From Avoscillospira sp045580485 (GTDB lineage Bacteria > Bacillota > Clostridia > Oscillospirales > Oscillospiraceae), in contig JAZNNW010000145.1 of the NCBI GenBank assembly GCA_045580485.1, forward strand, positions 1-64,000: 64,000 nucleotides of DNA, given 5' to 3'. Position numbers and translations under genes: made by a program. Position 1 is the first letter of the stretch, and each line of letters begins with the position of its first letter. Under the pieces are notes generated by a model, which saw only the letters and a list, made by a program, of their open reading frames with translations, was not told where the DNA came from and did not search any database. Shown in pieces: positions 30,469 to 39,665 of the stretch.

Positions 30469-30738
30469 ATGATTAACGCACTTTACGGAGCATTAGGAGC
30501 GATCCTTGTGCTCTTATTATTTGCCGCAGGCGTGTACACGGGGTGCAGGCTTTACGCCAAGGCGAGGGACACAGAGGAGGCGAGACGGCCGAAAGCCGAG
30601 CCTCCCGAGGAAACGGAACGGCGTCAGCTGATCGCAGATCAGAGGGCGTTCCGACAGCTAATGAGCTACAACGCAGACGTAGCATATGACACCGACTTTA
30701 AGTCAGACCAATTCACAGCAGAGGGTGGTGAGGGCTAA
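30469..30738 (+). CDS. Small membrane protein upstream of the portal
   Basis: 89 aa; GCGGAGGT before the ATG. One N-terminal transmembrane helix (ALGAILVLLLFAAGVYTG) followed by a charged cytoplasmic part. A membrane protein of this type often sits before the portal gene in clostridial podovirus-like prophages; function unknown. Its stop overlaps the portal start by one base. Confidence 0.75.
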   Translation: MINALYGALGAILVLLLFAAGVYTGCRLYAKARDTEEARRPKAEPPEETERRQLIADQRAFRQLMSYNADVAYDTDFKSDQFTAEGGEG

Positions 30739-32822
30739 TGCCTGAACACGATAAAGTCACATTGGCGTGGCAACGGTATGAATCAGGGCGAATGTACAAC
30801 AATAGTCTGACGCCTAATCAGTACAATCTGGTCAACACCAATGTGGAGTTCTTTGCAGGTAATCAGTGGCTCCACTTGCCGCAAACGGCGGCAATGAGCC
30901 GACTCCCTAAACCCGTATTTAACATCATCAAGCGTATCGCCTCCCTGTTCGTGGCATCGCTGACATCCAGCGGCGTGACTATCCAGTTCGACCCGCTGAC
31001 CTACTATGATGCGAGCAGCGGAAACGGCAAAGACCCCGAAGAGAATGTGGCGGCTATCGCCACGGCGGAAGTTCAGAACATCCTCGAGAAGGTGAAGATG
31101 GACTACCGCGTCCGTGAGGCACTTTTTGACGGCGCACAGACCGGCGACTATTGCGCTCACTTCTACTTCGACGCCAATGCGCTCCCCTACGGCGGCGCCT
31201 TCGGTAATTACCGAGGCGAGATCCAGATGGAGATGGTGGACGGCATCAATGTGATGTTCGGCAATCCGGCTCTTGATGAGACGGAGAAGCAGCCCTACAT
31301 CCTTCTGGTTGGTCGAGACACCGTAGACAACCTTCGGGCTGAGTACAGACAGCATAACAAGAAGAAAGCGGACTTCGGCGACCATCTTATCCAGCCTGAT
31401 TCGGACTACGGAGAGCAGGCAGGTGTAGGCGGCAAGACCGAGCTTTTCAGTACGGACAATGCTTCGGGCAAGTGTCTGTATGTGTACATGTACGAGAAGA
31501 AGACCCGGGAAGAGAACCTCATGAACCCTGAGACAGGTAAGCCGGTGATGGAGGAAGTTCTCGACAAGGACGGTAAGCCCGTGCAGGAGACTGACAAGGA
31601 CGGCAAACCTATCATCAACCCCGACGGCTCTCCGGTTTATAAAAAGCGAGCAGTCAAGCATCTGGTCACTACGGTCCATGTGACCAAAGCAACTAAGAAC
31701 TGCGTGATCTACGAAGATGTTGACACGGGACTGTCCCGATATCCGATTGCCTGGGGAAACTGGGAAAAGCAGAAAAACCAGTATCACGGTCGAGCTTTGG
31801 TCACAGGGATCATCCCAAACCAGATCTTTATCAACACCATGTTCGCCATGGTCATGCGGCATCTTCAACTGCTGGGCTTCCCCAAAACCGTGTATAACGC
31901 GGATCTCATTAGCCAGTGGAGCAATGAGATCGGACAGGCCATTGGAGTTAGGGGTATCCAACCGGGCCAGTCGATCAGTCAAGTGGCGGCAAATCTTCAG
32001 CCGGCAAACATGAGCGAGCATATTTTTGCTGCCATTGACCGTGCGATGGCATTTACCAAGGAGTGTCTTGGCGCTACGGATGTTCAGATGGGCAACGTCA
32101 ACCCCGACAACACCTCTGCACTGATGGTGTTGCAGGCGGGTGCCGAAGTTCCTTTGGAGAACATCCGCGCAGGTCTGTATGAGTGGATCGAGGACATTGG
32201 TGCGATCCTGCTCGACATGATGGGTACCTATTACGGAGAACGCCCCCTGCTGAGGGACAAGACCTTCCAGGAGCCGGTTATTGACCCAGCTACCCAAGAA
32301 CCCAAGCTGAACGCAATGACCGGACAGATGGAGATGAAGACCGTCACACGGCGCGTAAAGGAACTGTTTGACTTTAGTAAGTTCAAGCATCTGTGGCTGA
32401 ATGTCCGAGCCGATGTCGGCGCGACGACCTACTTCTCCGAGATCGCCATGGTCCAGACTTTGGATAATCTGATGGCCAACGGAACCCTGGACATCCTTCA
32501 GTATTTGGAGCGTATCCCGGATAAGCTCATCCCCAAGAAGAGTGAACTCATTGAAGAGATCAAAACTAAGATGGGGCTGCAAGCGGAGCAGCTTGCTGCG
32601 CAGAACAGTCAGGCGCAGGCGGGCGCTGCCGCAGGTGCAGCAGCCGCTGCACAGATGATGGTTGAAAACGGGAGCTCCGGCAGGAAAGCACCTACTATCG
32701 GCGGTGGTTTGAGTGAGGACAAAGCTGTGCAGGTGTTACCGGAGAACGCGCAGAACGCTTACACCAACTTGCCGACTAAGGCAAAGAACGCACTTCGTCA
32801 GAGTGCGGCAATGAAACTCTAA
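30738..32822 (+). CDS. Portal protein
   Basis: 694 aa, large podovirus (P22/T7-like) portal. Landmarks: FFAGNQWLHLPQTAAMSRLP, VFNIIKRIASLFVASLTSSG, GDYCAHFYFD, IAWGNWEKQKNQYHGRA, PNQIFINTMFAMVMRHLQ and GATDVQMGNVNPDNTSA. An alanine/glutamine-rich C-terminal tail (about 610-640) forms the barrel. Forms the dodecameric DNA channel to which terminase docks. Size and lack of a tape-measure gene downstream point to a short-tailed phage. Confidence 0.93.
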   Translation: MPEHDKVTLAWQRYESGRMYNNSLTPNQYNLVNTNVEFFAGNQWLHLPQTAAMSRLPKPVFNIIKRIASLFVASLTSSGVTIQFDPLTYYDASSGNGKDPEENVAAIATAEVQNILEKVKMDYRVREALFDGAQTGDYCAHFYFDANALPYGGAFGNYRGEIQMEMVDGINVMFGNPALDETEKQPYILLVGRDTVDNLRAEYRQHNKKKADFGDHLIQPDSDYGEQAGVGGKTELFSTDNASGKCLYVYMYEKKTREENLMNPETGKPVMEEVLDKDGKPVQETDKDGKPIINPDGSPVYKKRAVKHLVTTVHVTKATKNCVIYEDVDTGLSRYPIAWGNWEKQKNQYHGRALVTGIIPNQIFINTMFAMVMRHLQLLGFPKTVYNADLISQWSNEIGQAIGVRGIQPGQSISQVAANLQPANMSEHIFAAIDRAMAFTKECLGATDVQMGNVNPDNTSALMVLQAGAEVPLENIRAGLYEWIEDIGAILLDMMGTYYGERPLLRDKTFQEPVIDPATQEPKLNAMTGQMEMKTVTRRVKELFDFSKFKHLWLNVRADVGATTYFSEIAMVQTLDNLMANGTLDILQYLERIPDKLIPKKSELIEEIKTKMGLQAEQLAAQNSQAQAGAAAGAAAAAQMMVENGSSGRKAPTIGGGLSEDKAVQVLPENAQNAYTNLPTKAKNALRQSAAMKL

Positions 32823-32883
32823 CCCGTGTAACGCACCAATGGGTGATTACAGATAATCTTTCGTACCAAGAAGGAGAAAAAGC

Positions 32884-33897
32884 ATGAGCGACAACAAGCA
32901 CTTGGAACCTGCTGAGATGGAAGACGCAGCTATTCTGCCTGACGGCTGGGCAGAGGATACTGACTATTTCGATTCCTCTACTTGGGGGTCTGAAGGTAAC
33001 GCAGCTAAAGAAGACGACTTCTTTGCTGATGTGCTGGACGATGATCCCCGGGAGGAGCCCTCGGCCGGTACACAGACCGATGCAGAGCCTACCACAGCTC
33101 AGGCGTTTGGTGCTGTCCAAACCGACGAAGCTGGCACTCCCGCTGATGTAGATACCCCTCCTACCACAGAGGGCGAACCTGCCGCAGCCGAGCCCGTCAG
33201 CAATAAGCTCCGTTTTAAGGCCCGTGTCGATCATGAGGACACGGATGTCGAAATCGACGAGAGCGATCTGCCTGCAATCTACCAGAAATCTACTGTGACA
33301 GACCGGTATCAGAAGCGGTTGGCCGAGGTCAGCCCTACTATGGAGCGTCTGGAGCGTATGGCAAAGAACAACGGCTACGACACCGTTGAGGCTATGCTGG
33401 ACGCGCAGGAGAGCTACGACCGCGAAACCGCGGTTGAAAAACTGGTAGGAGAGGGCACACCCCGAGTCATCGCAGAAGACTACTATGACCGCACTCACGG
33501 CAAATCTGCACAGGCTCAGACTGCACCCGAGGAAACAGGGAGCGCAGCAGAAGCGATCGCGAATAAGGTCGATGCGCAGACGAATAATCCCCCGGCCAGG
33601 GACTTCGCCGCTGAGGTGCAGCAGTTGTGGGCGATGCGACCCGACTTGAAGGGTACGACCATCCCCAGTGAGGTTGCCAAAGCGGCAGCCGAAGGGCAGA
33701 ACCTGTCTCTCGCTTATTTCGCTTATGAGGCGAAGCAGGCGAAGGCAACAGCCGAACAGCTCCGACAGGAGAACAATACCTACAAACAGAATGCGGCTAC
33801 CGCGGCTAAGGCTCCGGTAAAGGGCGTGTCTGGGGGCGGTGCAACTGACACCAAGCCCGAGGACTCGTTCATTACGGGCTTTAACTCCGTCTGGTAA
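32884..33897 (+). CDS. Scaffolding protein
   Basis: 337 aa between portal and capsid genes. Acidic, low-complexity N-terminal half, then a central folded part (KARVDHEDTDVEIDESDLPA) and a helical C-terminus (EVAKAAAEGQNLSLAYFAYE; KATAEQLRQENNTYKQNAAT), the pattern of phage scaffolding proteins that guide procapsid assembly. Ribosome site AGAAGGAG. Confidence 0.85.
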   Translation: MSDNKHLEPAEMEDAAILPDGWAEDTDYFDSSTWGSEGNAAKEDDFFADVLDDDPREEPSAGTQTDAEPTTAQAFGAVQTDEAGTPADVDTPPTTEGEPAAAEPVSNKLRFKARVDHEDTDVEIDESDLPAIYQKSTVTDRYQKRLAEVSPTMERLERMAKNNGYDTVEAMLDAQESYDRETAVEKLVGEGTPRVIAEDYYDRTHGKSAQAQTAPEETGSAAEAIANKVDAQTNNPPARDFAAEVQQLWAMRPDLKGTTIPSEVAKAAAEGQNLSLAYFAYEAKQAKATAEQLRQENNTYKQNAATAAKAPVKGVSGGGATDTKPEDSFITGFNSVW

Positions 33898-33926
33898 GTC
33901 GCTCAACTACCGAAAGGATGATTTCA

Positions 33927-35045
33927 ATGAGCAAGAATCTGGCATCTAAGTATGCAAAGCAGGTGGATGAACGGTTCCACAAGGTGTCTCAGGCAACTAT
34001 GGCACTGAATAGCGACTATGAGTTCACCGGTGTTCAGACCGTCAATGTGTACTCCATTCCCACCGTTCCCATGCGGGATTACACCCGCAGCGGCAAGGAT
34101 CGTTACGGTACCCCCGATGATCTCCAGCGCAATGTGCAGGCTCTGACTGTCAAGCGTGACCGCGGCTTCACATTCATCATCGACAAGGGCGACAAGCTCC
34201 AGTCTGAACTGGTCATGGACGCAGGCAAGGCCCTGGCCCGTCAGATCCGGGAAGTCTGGGTGCCCGAGTATGATGCTTATGTGTTCCGTACTCTGGCCTA
34301 CCATGCAACCCTGCGAGGCAATGTCGGCACTGTCAACATCACCAAGTCTAATGCCTACGAGCAGTTCCTGAACGGTATGGAGAAGCTGGGCAACAAGAAC
34401 GTCCCCGACACCGGTCGCGTCTGCTTCGCTTCCTACAAGTTCGCCAACTTCCTGAAGCAGGACCCCTCCTTCATGAAGTACGGCGATAAGTCCCAGGAGA
34501 TGATCGTCAAGGGTGTCATCGGTGAGGTGGATGGCTGCAAGATCGTAAAGGTTCCTTCCTCCCGGCTGCCTGCTGGCTGTGCGTTCATTATCACGCACCC
34601 CTGCGCTGCTACTGCGCCCAAGCAGCTGGAAGAGTACAAGACCCACGACAATCCCCCCGGCATCTCCGGCTGGCTGGTCGAAGGTCGTGTCATCTACGAC
34701 TGCTTCGTGCTGAACGAAAAGGCCGACGCCATCTACTATCACGGCTCTCAGCCTGTTCTGAAGGAGCTGACCGTTCTGACTGCTCCTTCTGCGACTTCCA
34801 ACGCCAAGACTGTTGTCATCATCAACACCGAAGCTGAGACCGGTCACACCTTTGTGTACAAGGCCTATAAGTCTACTGAGGACGCTCCCGAGGTTGTCCA
34901 CGGCAATGCTTTGGCTGACTGGGCTGCGGTCACCAGCGGTGCCGAGGTGGTACCCGGCGACGGCAACACTCTGATTATGGTTGCGGAGATCGATGCGGAT
35001 AAGAAGCCCGTCGGTGTCGGCACTACGAAGGTCAACTTGGCCTGA
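33927..35045 (+). CDS. Major capsid protein
   Basis: 372 aa from the ATG at 33927; an ATG at 33918 touches the ribosome site GAAAGGA. Sequence features fit an HK97-fold capsid protein: N-terminal LASKYAKQVDERFHKVSQAT, E-loop-like YTRSGKDRYGTPDDLQRN, QALTVKRDRGFTFIIDKGD and the P-domain NAYEQFLNGMEKLGNKNVPD. The last 80 residues form an Ig-like extra domain. Codon use is the most biased in the prophage (CTG, ACC, AAG), consistent with high expression. Followed by a terminator. Confidence 0.9.
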   Translation: MSKNLASKYAKQVDERFHKVSQATMALNSDYEFTGVQTVNVYSIPTVPMRDYTRSGKDRYGTPDDLQRNVQALTVKRDRGFTFIIDKGDKLQSELVMDAGKALARQIREVWVPEYDAYVFRTLAYHATLRGNVGTVNITKSNAYEQFLNGMEKLGNKNVPDTGRVCFASYKFANFLKQDPSFMKYGDKSQEMIVKGVIGEVDGCKIVKVPSSRLPAGCAFIITHPCAATAPKQLEEYKTHDNPPGISGWLVEGRVIYDCFVLNEKADAIYYHGSQPVLKELTVLTAPSATSNAKTVVIINTEAETGHTFVYKAYKSTEDAPEVVHGNALADWAAVTSGAEVVPGDGNTLIMVAEIDADKKPVGVGTTKVNLA

Positions 35046-35060
35046 TTTCACAAGTACATC

Positions 35061-35083
35061 GAGGCTCCCATTTTGGGAGCCTC
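35061..35083 (+). terminator. Terminator after the capsid gene
   Basis: GAGGCTCCC ATTTT GGGAGCCTC followed by cttctatt, 15 bases after the capsid stop. Confidence 0.8.
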
Positions 35084-35092
35084 CTTCTATTA

Positions 35093-35176
35093 GGCGAGTG
35101 TCTGCGGGACTTACGCCCTGAAACAAGTCGAACCTCCTGGCTTGTGCGTAACTCGGTTCAACTCCGGGGCTTGCCA
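35093..35176 (+). tRNA. Degenerate tRNA-like sequence
   Basis: GGCGAGT (35093-35099) pairs with GCTTGCC (35169-35175) using two wobbles, and a perfect T arm CTCGG/CCGGG with loop TTCAACT sits in the right place. An anticodon-like stem AGTCG/TGGCT has loop AACCTCC (CCT, A at position 33). The D arm is not canonical. It may be a decayed phage tRNA or a tRNA-like structure. Confidence 0.35.
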
Positions 35177-35205
35177 TTTTACTTTAATGACCGGGGTGGG
35201 TGCAT

Positions 35206-35838
35206 ATGCAATACCTTGACTTTAAGAACCGAGTCCTCATGCTCATCAATCAGTATTCCATCGCTGGTGAGGACATCGCGCTCTCCTACAACAACCAAGA
35301 GGATTATGTTCTGAGAATTCCCGCGCTTCTCAATACTGCACAGAGGTATCTCGCCACGACCACGAAGCCCATTTACGCATCTACGGAGCTGAACTGGGAC
35401 GAGGCAGAGAAGAGAGACGGCTTCTATATTTTCACGATGCCCAGCGACTTCTATCAGTTGGTAGGTCGGGGTATCCCTGTTCTGAAGAACGGCGAGTTCA
35501 CTATGTATCACCGATATCGCTGGATGGGCAGAGACAAGATGGTCATTCCCGCAAAGGATAGAGCGGAGGGCATGGAAGTCCACTATCATCGCTATCCCGT
35601 GGATGTCCCCAACGATCCGGTGGATACCTTTGAACTGGACAACGAGCCTGATGCACAGGAAGCCGCAGCGTATTACGTTGCCGCCTATTTGGTGATGTTC
35701 GATAACAGCTTCGGCTATTCTGCTCTGTACAATGAGTTCGAGTCCCGCCGTCAGCAGATGTTCGAGCGTCCGCAGACGGAGTACGACCGCATCGAGGATG
35801 TGTATGGCAATCCCGGCGATGGTCTGTATGGAGTTTAA
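35206..35838 (+). CDS. Head-tail connector/adaptor protein
   Basis: 210 aa from ATG 35206 (GTG at 35200 also possible). MQYLDFKNRVLMLINQYSIA, then a helical protein with PALLNTAQRYLATTTKPIYA and EAAAYYVAAYLVMFDNS. Position after the capsid gene and size fit the gp4/gp11-type adaptor ring of short-tailed phages. Function inferred mainly from gene order. Confidence 0.75.
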   Translation: MQYLDFKNRVLMLINQYSIAGEDIALSYNNQEDYVLRIPALLNTAQRYLATTTKPIYASTELNWDEAEKRDGFYIFTMPSDFYQLVGRGIPVLKNGEFTMYHRYRWMGRDKMVIPAKDRAEGMEVHYHRYPVDVPNDPVDTFELDNEPDAQEAAAYYVAAYLVMFDNSFGYSALYNEFESRRQQMFERPQTEYDRIEDVYGNPGDGLYGV

Positions 35839-35856
35839 GGAGAGGAGTGAGGCAGG

Positions 35857-37953
35857 ATGAGCTTTGTAAAACTGTCCAACATGCCAAGCCCTCCGAAGCT
35901 CCGGGTCAGCTCTGTGCAGAACATGAAGGGCGGTCTGAACATCCATGACCTCGCTTGGCAGATTAAGGCTGACCAGAGCCCTGAGATGAAGAATATGTGG
36001 TGGCGAGATGGAGTTCTCCAGTCCCGTCCCGGCATCACGGCGCACAACAACGGCGTGGTACTGGATAGGACGGCAGATCCGAGAACTTCAGGTGCGAGCT
36101 ATCCGGCGTATCCACACCCTTACTACGGGTGGTATGTGTTCAAGCACCCCGATAAGGGCGACGACCGCGAGTGGTTTGTCGCTGTCGCGGAGAGTGACCT
36201 TCAGCATTATGTGGATATCCCTTATCTCGGCGAGGACGGGCACCCGGTCAGTCTCGCACTTCGGGGTACGTTTTTTATGTACAACGGCGTCCTCTACTAC
36301 AAATCCAGAGGGGCATACGTCCGCTTTTTGGTTTCCGAAGACAAAGACGAGACCACCGGCAACTACCTGCTGAAGACCGAAAGGGTGGAGGGTTATATAC
36401 CTACCACCTACATCAACGCCAAGCCTGCCAACGGACTTTCCGGCGCGGATGAGGGCTTCGGCGGCGGTGTCGCTTATCAGCCCGTGAACCGTCTTTCTCC
36501 GTGGCGATGTATCACCTACAACTTTGGCGCAGAGGATACTTGCCTTTACATCCCGGAGCTTTATGACATTGAGTCTATCTCGGATAACATCATCCTTGAA
36601 TATCTGACCCCGATTGGGACATGGATGGGGTCGGGCATTGAGCTGAATGCCTCCAATGTCATCCAGCTCGGTGACCGCACGAAGATCACGGTGGGGACGG
36701 CTCTGTCTGAACTTCTGACCGAGGTGGGTACTCTGTCGGCGACCAATAATGTCCGCGTCACCTACAAGGTGGGGGTATATGAAGGCACAACCGCCATGAC
36801 GGTCTACCAGAGCATCGCACAGTGTGACCTCGCTGTTGTATACGGCGGCGGCGCGGGACTTTGCGTAGTCATGGCAGGCTGTGATTCTCAGCCGAATGCC
36901 TACTTCTGGAGCGGCAACACCAATGTGGCGATGGACCCGACTTACTTCCCAGTTGAGAACTATAATCTCGCCGGGGATATGAGTGACCCCATCACGGCAT
37001 TTGGTAAGCAGCAGAATATGCTGGTCATCTTTCAGGAGCACCAGATCGGTAGATGTGTATTCGGTACGACAGAGATCGATGCTCGAGTCTTCATCACGAT
37101 GGACTATGCCGTCATCAATCCCGGCATCGGCTGCGATGTACCCAATTCGGTACAGCTTATTGAGAATAACCTTGTGTTTGCCAATAAGAAGTACGGGGTC
37201 ATGTATATCAAGGATACCTCTTCAGCATACGAAAACAACATCGTCAACATCAGCCAGAATATTGAGCCGTCAGCATCGGCACCGGGCCTTTTCCTCGACC
37301 TCAATAAGTCGAATGTGGGCACGGCAAGCTACGACGACGGCAAGCGATACTGGCTTTGTGCAAACGACCATATCTGGCTGTGGGACTACTCCCTTGGCGG
37401 CTCTATCAATAACCCTGAGGCACTGAGCTGGTTTTACTTTGACCGTGCGAAGACACCTGCCTGCTGGCTTGCCCTTGACCGGGAGATGCCAGTTTACATT
37501 GGCACGGACGGATATCTTCGGGAATTCAAGACTCTTGCGGAGGATGTCGAGTACGAAGGTGTGTGGGTCAGCAAGAACGAGGACTTTGAGAAAGTGCTTA
37601 CCCTGCCTATTCAGGACTTTGGAACATACGAGGCGCTGAAGAATGTGGTCAAGATCATATTCGTGGTCAAGAGTGCCGGTGACTCCACGACCAACATTGA
37701 GTATGAGACGGACTACTGCAAAAGAACCGATCTGGCACCTATCGTTACACACGGTATGCGAGCTTGGGTACCCAGAGACCTGACCGCGGGCCGTTCGTTG
37801 GTGTTCACACGATTTGCCGTTACGGCGGTGCGGAAGCCTCGATGCCTTCATGTCCGGCATTTCTTAGTCCGACTTACAAATGCCGCACGAGGCGAGGACT
37901 TTGCTTTTGTTTCGGCACAAATCTATTTCAATTTGCAAGGAGCTGATAGATGA
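35857..37953 (+). CDS. Tail nozzle / tubular protein candidate
   Basis: 698 aa; begins MSFVKLSNMPSPPKLRVSSV with QNMKGGLNIHDLAWQIKADQ and RDGVLQSRPGI, the start typical of the large beta-propeller-like nozzle proteins (P22 gp10, T7 gp12 class). Beta-rich with many aromatic residues. It would attach to the connector and close the DNA channel. Stop overlaps the next start (ATGATG). Confidence 0.75.
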   Translation: MSFVKLSNMPSPPKLRVSSVQNMKGGLNIHDLAWQIKADQSPEMKNMWWRDGVLQSRPGITAHNNGVVLDRTADPRTSGASYPAYPHPYYGWYVFKHPDKGDDREWFVAVAESDLQHYVDIPYLGEDGHPVSLALRGTFFMYNGVLYYKSRGAYVRFLVSEDKDETTGNYLLKTERVEGYIPTTYINAKPANGLSGADEGFGGGVAYQPVNRLSPWRCITYNFGAEDTCLYIPELYDIESISDNIILEYLTPIGTWMGSGIELNASNVIQLGDRTKITVGTALSELLTEVGTLSATNNVRVTYKVGVYEGTTAMTVYQSIAQCDLAVVYGGGAGLCVVMAGCDSQPNAYFWSGNTNVAMDPTYFPVENYNLAGDMSDPITAFGKQQNMLVIFQEHQIGRCVFGTTEIDARVFITMDYAVINPGIGCDVPNSVQLIENNLVFANKKYGVMYIKDTSSAYENNIVNISQNIEPSASAPGLFLDLNKSNVGTASYDDGKRYWLCANDHIWLWDYSLGGSINNPEALSWFYFDRAKTPACWLALDREMPVYIGTDGYLREFKTLAEDVEYEGVWVSKNEDFEKVLTLPIQDFGTYEALKNVVKIIFVVKSAGDSTTNIEYETDYCKRTDLAPIVTHGMRAWVPRDLTAGRSLVFTRFAVTAVRKPRCLHVRHFLVRLTNAARGEDFAFVSAQIYFNLQGADR

Positions 37954-38411
37954 TGGCAAATATTCAAGGGCTGAATTTCGGCGTATCGTGGGAGTCCAGA
38001 GAGGATTTTCCCTCCGTTCAGTCCGATGAAGCGCAGGCGAGGAGAGATATGCAGCTCCTCCACGACAAAACAGCGGAATACATTAACGGCACGATCGTCC
38101 CTGTTATCAATGACGTGTTGCTTCCTGCTGTCGAGAACCCTGAGAGGTCGATTCGCACGGCTGCTACGATCACCACGGCTTGGACAGGGTCTTCCATTCC
38201 CTATAAGCAGAGCATCGCTGTCGATGGTGTGACAGCAAACAGTATCGTTGAGGTGTCCTTACCCTCTACCGCAACGGTGACTCAAGTCGAAGCCTATCAA
38301 AACCTCGGCTTGCAGGACGGTGGACAGGGTGACGGCTCTATTACATTGCATTGTTTCGGCGCAAAGAACACGGTTTCTATCCCCGTAAACATCGTGATTA
38401 GGAGGGATTAG
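37953..38411 (+). CDS. Structural protein, probable tail/neck accessory
   Basis: 152 aa (ATG 37950 is an alternative). N-terminus MANIQGLNFGVSWESREDFP with a helical DEAQARRDMQLLHDKTAEYI, C-terminal beta domain. The N-terminal part looks like a virion anchor for tail appendages. No family recognised. Confidence 0.65.
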   Translation: MANIQGLNFGVSWESREDFPSVQSDEAQARRDMQLLHDKTAEYINGTIVPVINDVLLPAVENPERSIRTAATITTAWTGSSIPYKQSIAVDGVTANSIVEVSLPSTATVTQVEAYQNLGLQDGGQGDGSITLHCFGAKNTVSIPVNIVIRRD

Positions 38412-38413
38412 CT

Positions 38414-39028
38414 ATGCCTATCCATATCAAAGGCTCAGGCGGCGCACAGGAAGCTCCGGCGATTTCCATTGATGCTAACGGCCTCGTCTCAGCGAAAGCA
38501 GGAAACAAGACCGGCACAATGCAGCTGCCTACACAGGCGGGCAAGACCATCACACCGGGTTTCGCAACACAGACGGCGGTTGAGAAGGGCAAGTACACCA
38601 CCGGCAATGTCTATGTGCAGGGAGACACAGATCTGAGGGCGGAGAACATCGTCAGCGGTGTTTCCATCTTCGGTGTGGCTGGATCGGCAAAACCGGCACA
38701 ATCTGTTTCGCAGACTTTTTACGGAGATGGAACAAAGACAGCCTCGATTTACACAAACGGCATCCAGCTTGAAAAGGTCGTGGCTATTGGCATCCAAGCA
38801 AACGGCTCACCAGCCCTTGACCTGGCAACCGTTGCATTGCTCTATGTGGCTGATTTCATGTCGCTTACGGTTGTCAAAGCATATAACGGTGGTGATGTTG
38901 CTGGCAATACTGTTGTTGGCTCTCCGTGTTATGTAAGTAATAGCAACGGTTGGGCTGCGGTAGAACTCCCCGGCGGCGTAACATTCCAAGACGGAATGAG
39001 ATACGATGCTGTTGTAATCGGGTACTAA
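38414..39028 (+). CDS. Tail fibre-like protein with phage structural repeats
   Basis: 204 aa. Contains LPTQAGKTITPGFATQTAVE, KGKYTTGNVYVQGD and AENIVSGVSIFGVAGS, the repeat style of Firmicutes tail-fibre and baseplate proteins. A C-terminal beta domain (about 90-204) may bind the host. AGGAGG ribosome site upstream. Confidence 0.75.
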   Translation: MPIHIKGSGGAQEAPAISIDANGLVSAKAGNKTGTMQLPTQAGKTITPGFATQTAVEKGKYTTGNVYVQGDTDLRAENIVSGVSIFGVAGSAKPAQSVSQTFYGDGTKTASIYTNGIQLEKVVAIGIQANGSPALDLATVALLYVADFMSLTVVKAYNGGDVAGNTVVGSPCYVSNSNGWAAVELPGGVTFQDGMRYDAVVIGY

Positions 39029-39099
39029 ACCAAAGGAAGTAAACGGTGAAAGGCATTACACTTGCAACTATCATGTATTTCACAGAGGAGTGATTATTT

Positions 39100-39339
39100 A
39101 TGGCATCTTTTTGTTTTAACGAAGCAGGCGCCTACCGAGTGACCTTCGGTAACCGCCTCCCCCACATGGAGTTCGTTCTGGACTCCGCAGCCGAGGTGGT
39201 TGATCTACCTACGAACAGCGCATCTGCGGTAGTCGCCGGCGAGACGGTAGGACCCTGCGCTCCCGGCTCCGTCGCTCTTGTCCCCTCAACTGGGGAGTTC
39301 TACATGATGGACTGTACCGGCTCTTGGTTTTCCATGTAA
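39100..39339 (+). CDS. Hypothetical small virion-region protein
   Basis: 79 aa, beta-rich (YRVTFGNRLPHMEFVLDSAA; GSVALVPSTGEFYMMDCTGS). The end resembles the STGEFYMLD motif common in phage structural proteins. The ribosome site GAGGAG lies within a possible 15-codon leader peptide (GTG at 39046, VKGITLATIMYFTEE). No family recognised. Confidence 0.65.
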   Translation: MASFCFNEAGAYRVTFGNRLPHMEFVLDSAAEVVDLPTNSASAVVAGETVGPCAPGSVALVPSTGEFYMMDCTGSWFSM

Positions 39340-39351
39340 GGGAGTGGTCTT

Positions 39352-39660
39352 ATGAATATCGTTGACTTGTTACTCGGCAGGCGCCTGTCTGCCGGATATG
39401 GCGGAATCTCGGATCTTCCGACTTTAACCAACCCTGCTTCTGCTACAGATATTATCGTTGGTAAGGAAGCGGTCAACGGGGTCGGTAAACGCTTGGTCGG
39501 TTCTCTCGAAACGGAAGAGAGGTCTGTGGATATCATAGAGACTGCGCAAGAGATAACCCCCTCGGCCGGCAAGCTGCTGGCCAAAGTGACTGTCCCGGGT
39601 CTGGTTGCAAAGATCGAAAACAAGGTTCTGACCATCCGCCTGGTTAGAGAAAGTGAGTGA
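39352..39660 (+). CDS. Hypothetical small virion-region protein
   Basis: 102 aa: MNIVDLLLGRRLSAGYGGIS then a beta-rich region (ITPSAGKLLAKVTVPGLVAK). The stop overlaps the tail-fibre gene start. Likely a fibre-associated or linker protein by position; no family recognised. Confidence 0.65.
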   Translation: MNIVDLLLGRRLSAGYGGISDLPTLTNPASATDIIVGKEAVNGVGKRLVGSLETEERSVDIIETAQEITPSAGKLLAKVTVPGLVAKIENKVLTIRLVRESE

Positions 39661-39665
39661 CACGA

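Noticed and set aside
30783..32582. A 599-codon minus-strand frame across the portal gene
   Set aside because: Antisense shadow of a clear portal gene; composition and lack of start signals argue against coding.
33924..35177. A 417-codon minus-strand frame over the capsid gene
   Set aside because: Shadow produced by the strong codon bias of the capsid gene.
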